Assembly: GCF_030936135.1 (NCBI RefSeq)
Contig: NC_082596.1
Location: 14,298,155 to 14,362,154 of the forward strand
Source of the DNA: Gavia stellata
Lineage: Eukaryota > Chordata > Aves > Gaviiformes > Gaviidae
Length of the DNA: 64,000 nucleotides
Reading direction: 5' to 3'
A model generated the notes under the pieces. That model was not told the origin of the DNA. It saw nothing but the letters and a program-made list of their open reading frames with translations, and searched no databases. The first letter of the stretch is position 1; the number at the start of each line of letters is the position of its first letter. The translations under genes and the position numbers were made by a program. Below are positions 60,921 through 64,000 of the stretch, one piece after another.

Positions 60921-63900
60921 GATCCCTTTGCAGTTTTGGAAATCTTTTTTTACTTTGCAGTTAAATAACTAACTTGACTAGAAGAAGTAAAAGGAAAAGT
61001 AGCCTTTTCTATGAAATCCCATTCTGCAACCAGAAGCAGTTAGAGCAGTGATCTTCTCACAGAAAGATATTTTTACTTCACAGAGAAATACTTTTGTCCT
61101 AATGAACTTTATGAGGAAAAGAGTGACTTCAAAATCCCAAAGGACTATACTGCGAGTGGGGTGTTTTTGAAGGAGGAAGTTCATGAATCATTTTTCTATA
61201 TTATATAAATACATCTATATGTGTGGATTTAATAATCTATTTTATAAAACTTAGGTCGAGTACTGTAGTCCTTAGTCCTACAATACTCAGCCTGGAAAAC
61301 GATTTTTAAAATTAATACTTAGAAAATGAATAATCTGGATTTTCATCTCTAAAGTATAATTTATATATGGAAATTACAGGTAATCTGTGGAAAAAATTGC
61401 AATATTCAGAAACTGAGTAATGTCATAGCAGATCCAATTACGAAATAAACTTTTCCTTGAAACTAGAAGATCTTAACTACACATTCGATAAAAACTGAAA
61501 TCATATTCTCCAGAGAGGAAAACAGAGGGAAAAGAAGCATATAGAGATCAGTCTGGGTGTGACATCCATTACCACATCAGTCTAAGCCCCATTAGTCATT
61601 TCAATGTATATTTTTTTTACTTATTACGTATCACCACTTTGAGAGCTTGAGTTCATTGTGGGAAAGAAAAAGGAAGAGGGAAAGGAAGAGGGAAAGGGAA
61701 GAGAAGAGAGGGGAAGGGACTGCAGAAATACACACTGTCTCTGAGAAGATGGCAAGATGGAGGAATAGGATACAGCATGCAAATAAACTGTTCACAGTTC
61801 ATCGGCCCTCAAAGGCATAGTTCTTAACTGTGTGGGTGTAATGTTGCCTTGTTGGTTGCTCTCAGGGATCCTGAGCTTACACAGCACATTGGCTATTTTT
61901 TTAAATGTAATTTTTATACTTCCAATGTGATAACTAAGTGATGTCCATCTCTTATTCCCAGCTTTCCCCCATTCTCCCTATAGAAAGGAGCAGCCCATTC
62001 CCAACCTGGACAGAGAAAGGATGACTTCACTGAAATATTTTTTAAGTGTCCATGAAGAGAAGGTATCTGCTTTGCAGGACAGCTCAGAGAAATTGCTCAA
62101 GGGACCAGAAAAACAGAGGAAAGCACAGTGATGTGGCACTGGTATGTTGTCACTGGAATGGGTGACAATAAGGGGAAGAGGAAACCCACCAGAATCATCT
62201 GCAGTGGTGCACAAACAGGGACAAAAAGAGTTGTGAGAGGATTTAAATACCCTTGCCAAGGAGCATGTTTACACCCCTGCCTTCATCCATAGATCTGTCA
62301 AGAAAGAATAAAAATAGCTTTAAAACATGCCCCACAAAAACACCACAAGTCTATGGGGTGTTGTAAACAAACTGAATTTTGCCACCCCAGAGTCAAAGTC
62401 CTGGACCTGGCCAGCACCTCCAGAGAGATGAACTGGAGGAGCCCTGGAAAGCAAGTCCTACAGTTCCTCCTGCTTTGGTCGTATTCCTGGGCAGGAGGAC
62501 ACAACCATGGGACTTGGTACTGGCACAAGTCATCCCAAGAAGAACGGGGGCCTCCTTGGGCTCCCCACTTCAGTTTCAAATGAGACAGTGCATTTGGCAA
62601 GTGGAGATTGATCACAATACTGATCTGAAATAATGCTTTTGGCTTTAACCTTCCATCTCCTGAATTTGCTTCAGCTGTCCGTGGCGTTTCATCATTAATC
62701 AGCAACAAGAACCTTTTGTAGTGGAACGCTGCCTTCTTCCTACACCTTCATGCAACATTAAGCAACTGTAATATTAATAGTGATAATCCTATATGGGAAG
62801 GGGTAAACTGCTGCCAGCAAGTGTCTTTTCCAGAACAGCTGCACTGTTCAGATTTGGGGTGGCCTGTGCCCTCTTGGTTTTCATGAAAGGGGCAATTAAG
62901 CAACTTCCTTAGAGGTGAAACTTGGAAACAACTAAAGCCACTGCCCAAGGCAACTGGGCCAATGTGCCAAAGCTGGAGCAAAGTGTGCACAGTGCATTAA
63001 CTGTGCTTCCCTATAGGAAAGCAACAGAGTATGAGTATGGGTTTGTGGGGAGCATAGAGCCATGAGAAGCAGCTGGGGGGGTACCCTGGCCAAAAAGTTA
63101 GGCAGAGCTTTACTTCTGTCTTCTCTGAAGTGGCATTTTGTGGATTTCTGAGCAAGGAATTACTGACAGTTCTCAATACCCCTGGGGGAAACAGGTTCTT
63201 GTGCCCACTCATTAGAAGTAAAGTAGATGACAGCAAAGATGCCACCTTGTTGATGGTACCAAAATTTCCTCCTAAAGAGGAAAAAACCAAAAAGAATCCT
63301 TAAAGATCCTGAATATTAATCCGATGTTCATGACACAAGGGGAGCAAAGGCTCTGAGGGGGTGTAAGAGTTAATGGATTAATTTGTGAATGCTTTGTGAT
63401 CTTGCTGTAACGCTCAGGGGGAAGCGCAGAACGCTTGCTCTGTACGTATTTGCAACTCCCTAAATAAAGACCACAGTGCCAGGGCTTGAATTTCACACAT
63501 TAATCCTCAGGGACCTTCAAGCCAGACACATGGCTCTGAGGCAGCAAGGAAAATAGTTCTTTGCTGTTTTTCAAATCTATCTGATTAGGTGGATTTCTAC
63601 CATATGAGCAACCTTACAGCGAAAGAACAGTTGCTTCTTTAGAAAGCAGTGACAAGCTCAGCATAGAGAAACTCTGTTAGAAAAAAGGTAGTGTCTGTCT
63701 GTGATCACCAAGTGGACTAAATCTGTGCTGATTTGGGTTCTGTTTCCCACAGTGGAAGAGTGGGAAAGTGATCTTCCCTTGCTCTTGGGATAGAAATGGT
63801 ATCGGATGAATCAGCCTCTTACAAGAGCTTTTTGGATGGAAAGCAGGAAAATCTTCATATGATTTGAATTTTGTTAACTCGCAAGTGTTATTGTCTTACG

Positions 63901-64000
63901 TTGTTGGCAAACTTAGTATCATTAATAATAGGATCTGCCAAATGCTACTACTTTATGGGACTTACGACAGTTGAATCTATGTGTCAATAGCTTACAGCCT
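60921..64000. other. Intergenic sequence to the window end
   Basis: Apart from a 60-base polypurine tract, I see no gene, RNA gene or recognisable transposon. Confidence 0.6.
61660..61719 (+). repeat. 60-base uninterrupted polypurine tract
   Basis: Only G and A from 61660 to 61719, with internal repeats of ggaagaggga and aaggga that are partly mirror-symmetric. Such tracts can form triplex (H-DNA) in vitro. Confidence 0.95.

Overview
The window is vertebrate nuclear DNA, most likely from a bird. The evidence is one spliced gene with GT-AG introns, abundant truncated CR1 LINEs with the 3' end typical of bird copies, worn amniote-age repeats, one CpG-island promoter region and otherwise gene-poor sequence. 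I found no bacterial, phage or CRISPR feature and no RNA gene.

The only protein-coding gene I can support is HAS2 (hyaluronan synthase 2), on the + strand. Its coding sequence lies in three exons: 24950-25576, 30135-30236 and 32399-33328. All junctions are phase 0 and together they encode exactly 552 residues, the usual HAS2 length, with no frameshift or stop. The ATG is the first base triplet after a splice acceptor, so the 5' UTR must come from an upstream exon. The best candidate is about 14970-15569, ending in a strong AAG|GTAGGT donor. The 3' UTR runs to about 35360, with two AATAAA signals.

Layout: 1-13.86 kb is intergenic, with three CR1 copies, a very old CR1/L3-like relic, a TTA microsatellite and a MIR-like relic. 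13.86-16.93 kb is the promoter region: two GC-rich blocks around a TATA-like element and candidate exon 1. 16.93-24.95 kb is the rest of intron 1. 24.95-35.36 kb is the HAS2 body. 35.36-64 kb is gene-free, with four more CR1 copies, two MIR-like relics and some sequence that may be regulatory.

The points most worth a second look are in the predicted HAS2 leader. It has a perfect 15-bp CAG/CTG hairpin near the 5' end and four short upstream ORFs. The last of these reads through the exon 1/exon 2 junction and ends 8 bases past the HAS2 ATG. The intron-1 CpG island has a reverse-oriented CCAAT box, which could fit an antisense transcript like HAS2-AS1, and a CR1 tail is embedded in it. I did not find a convincing undescribed gene system; most other observations are regulatory or repeat-history hypotheses.
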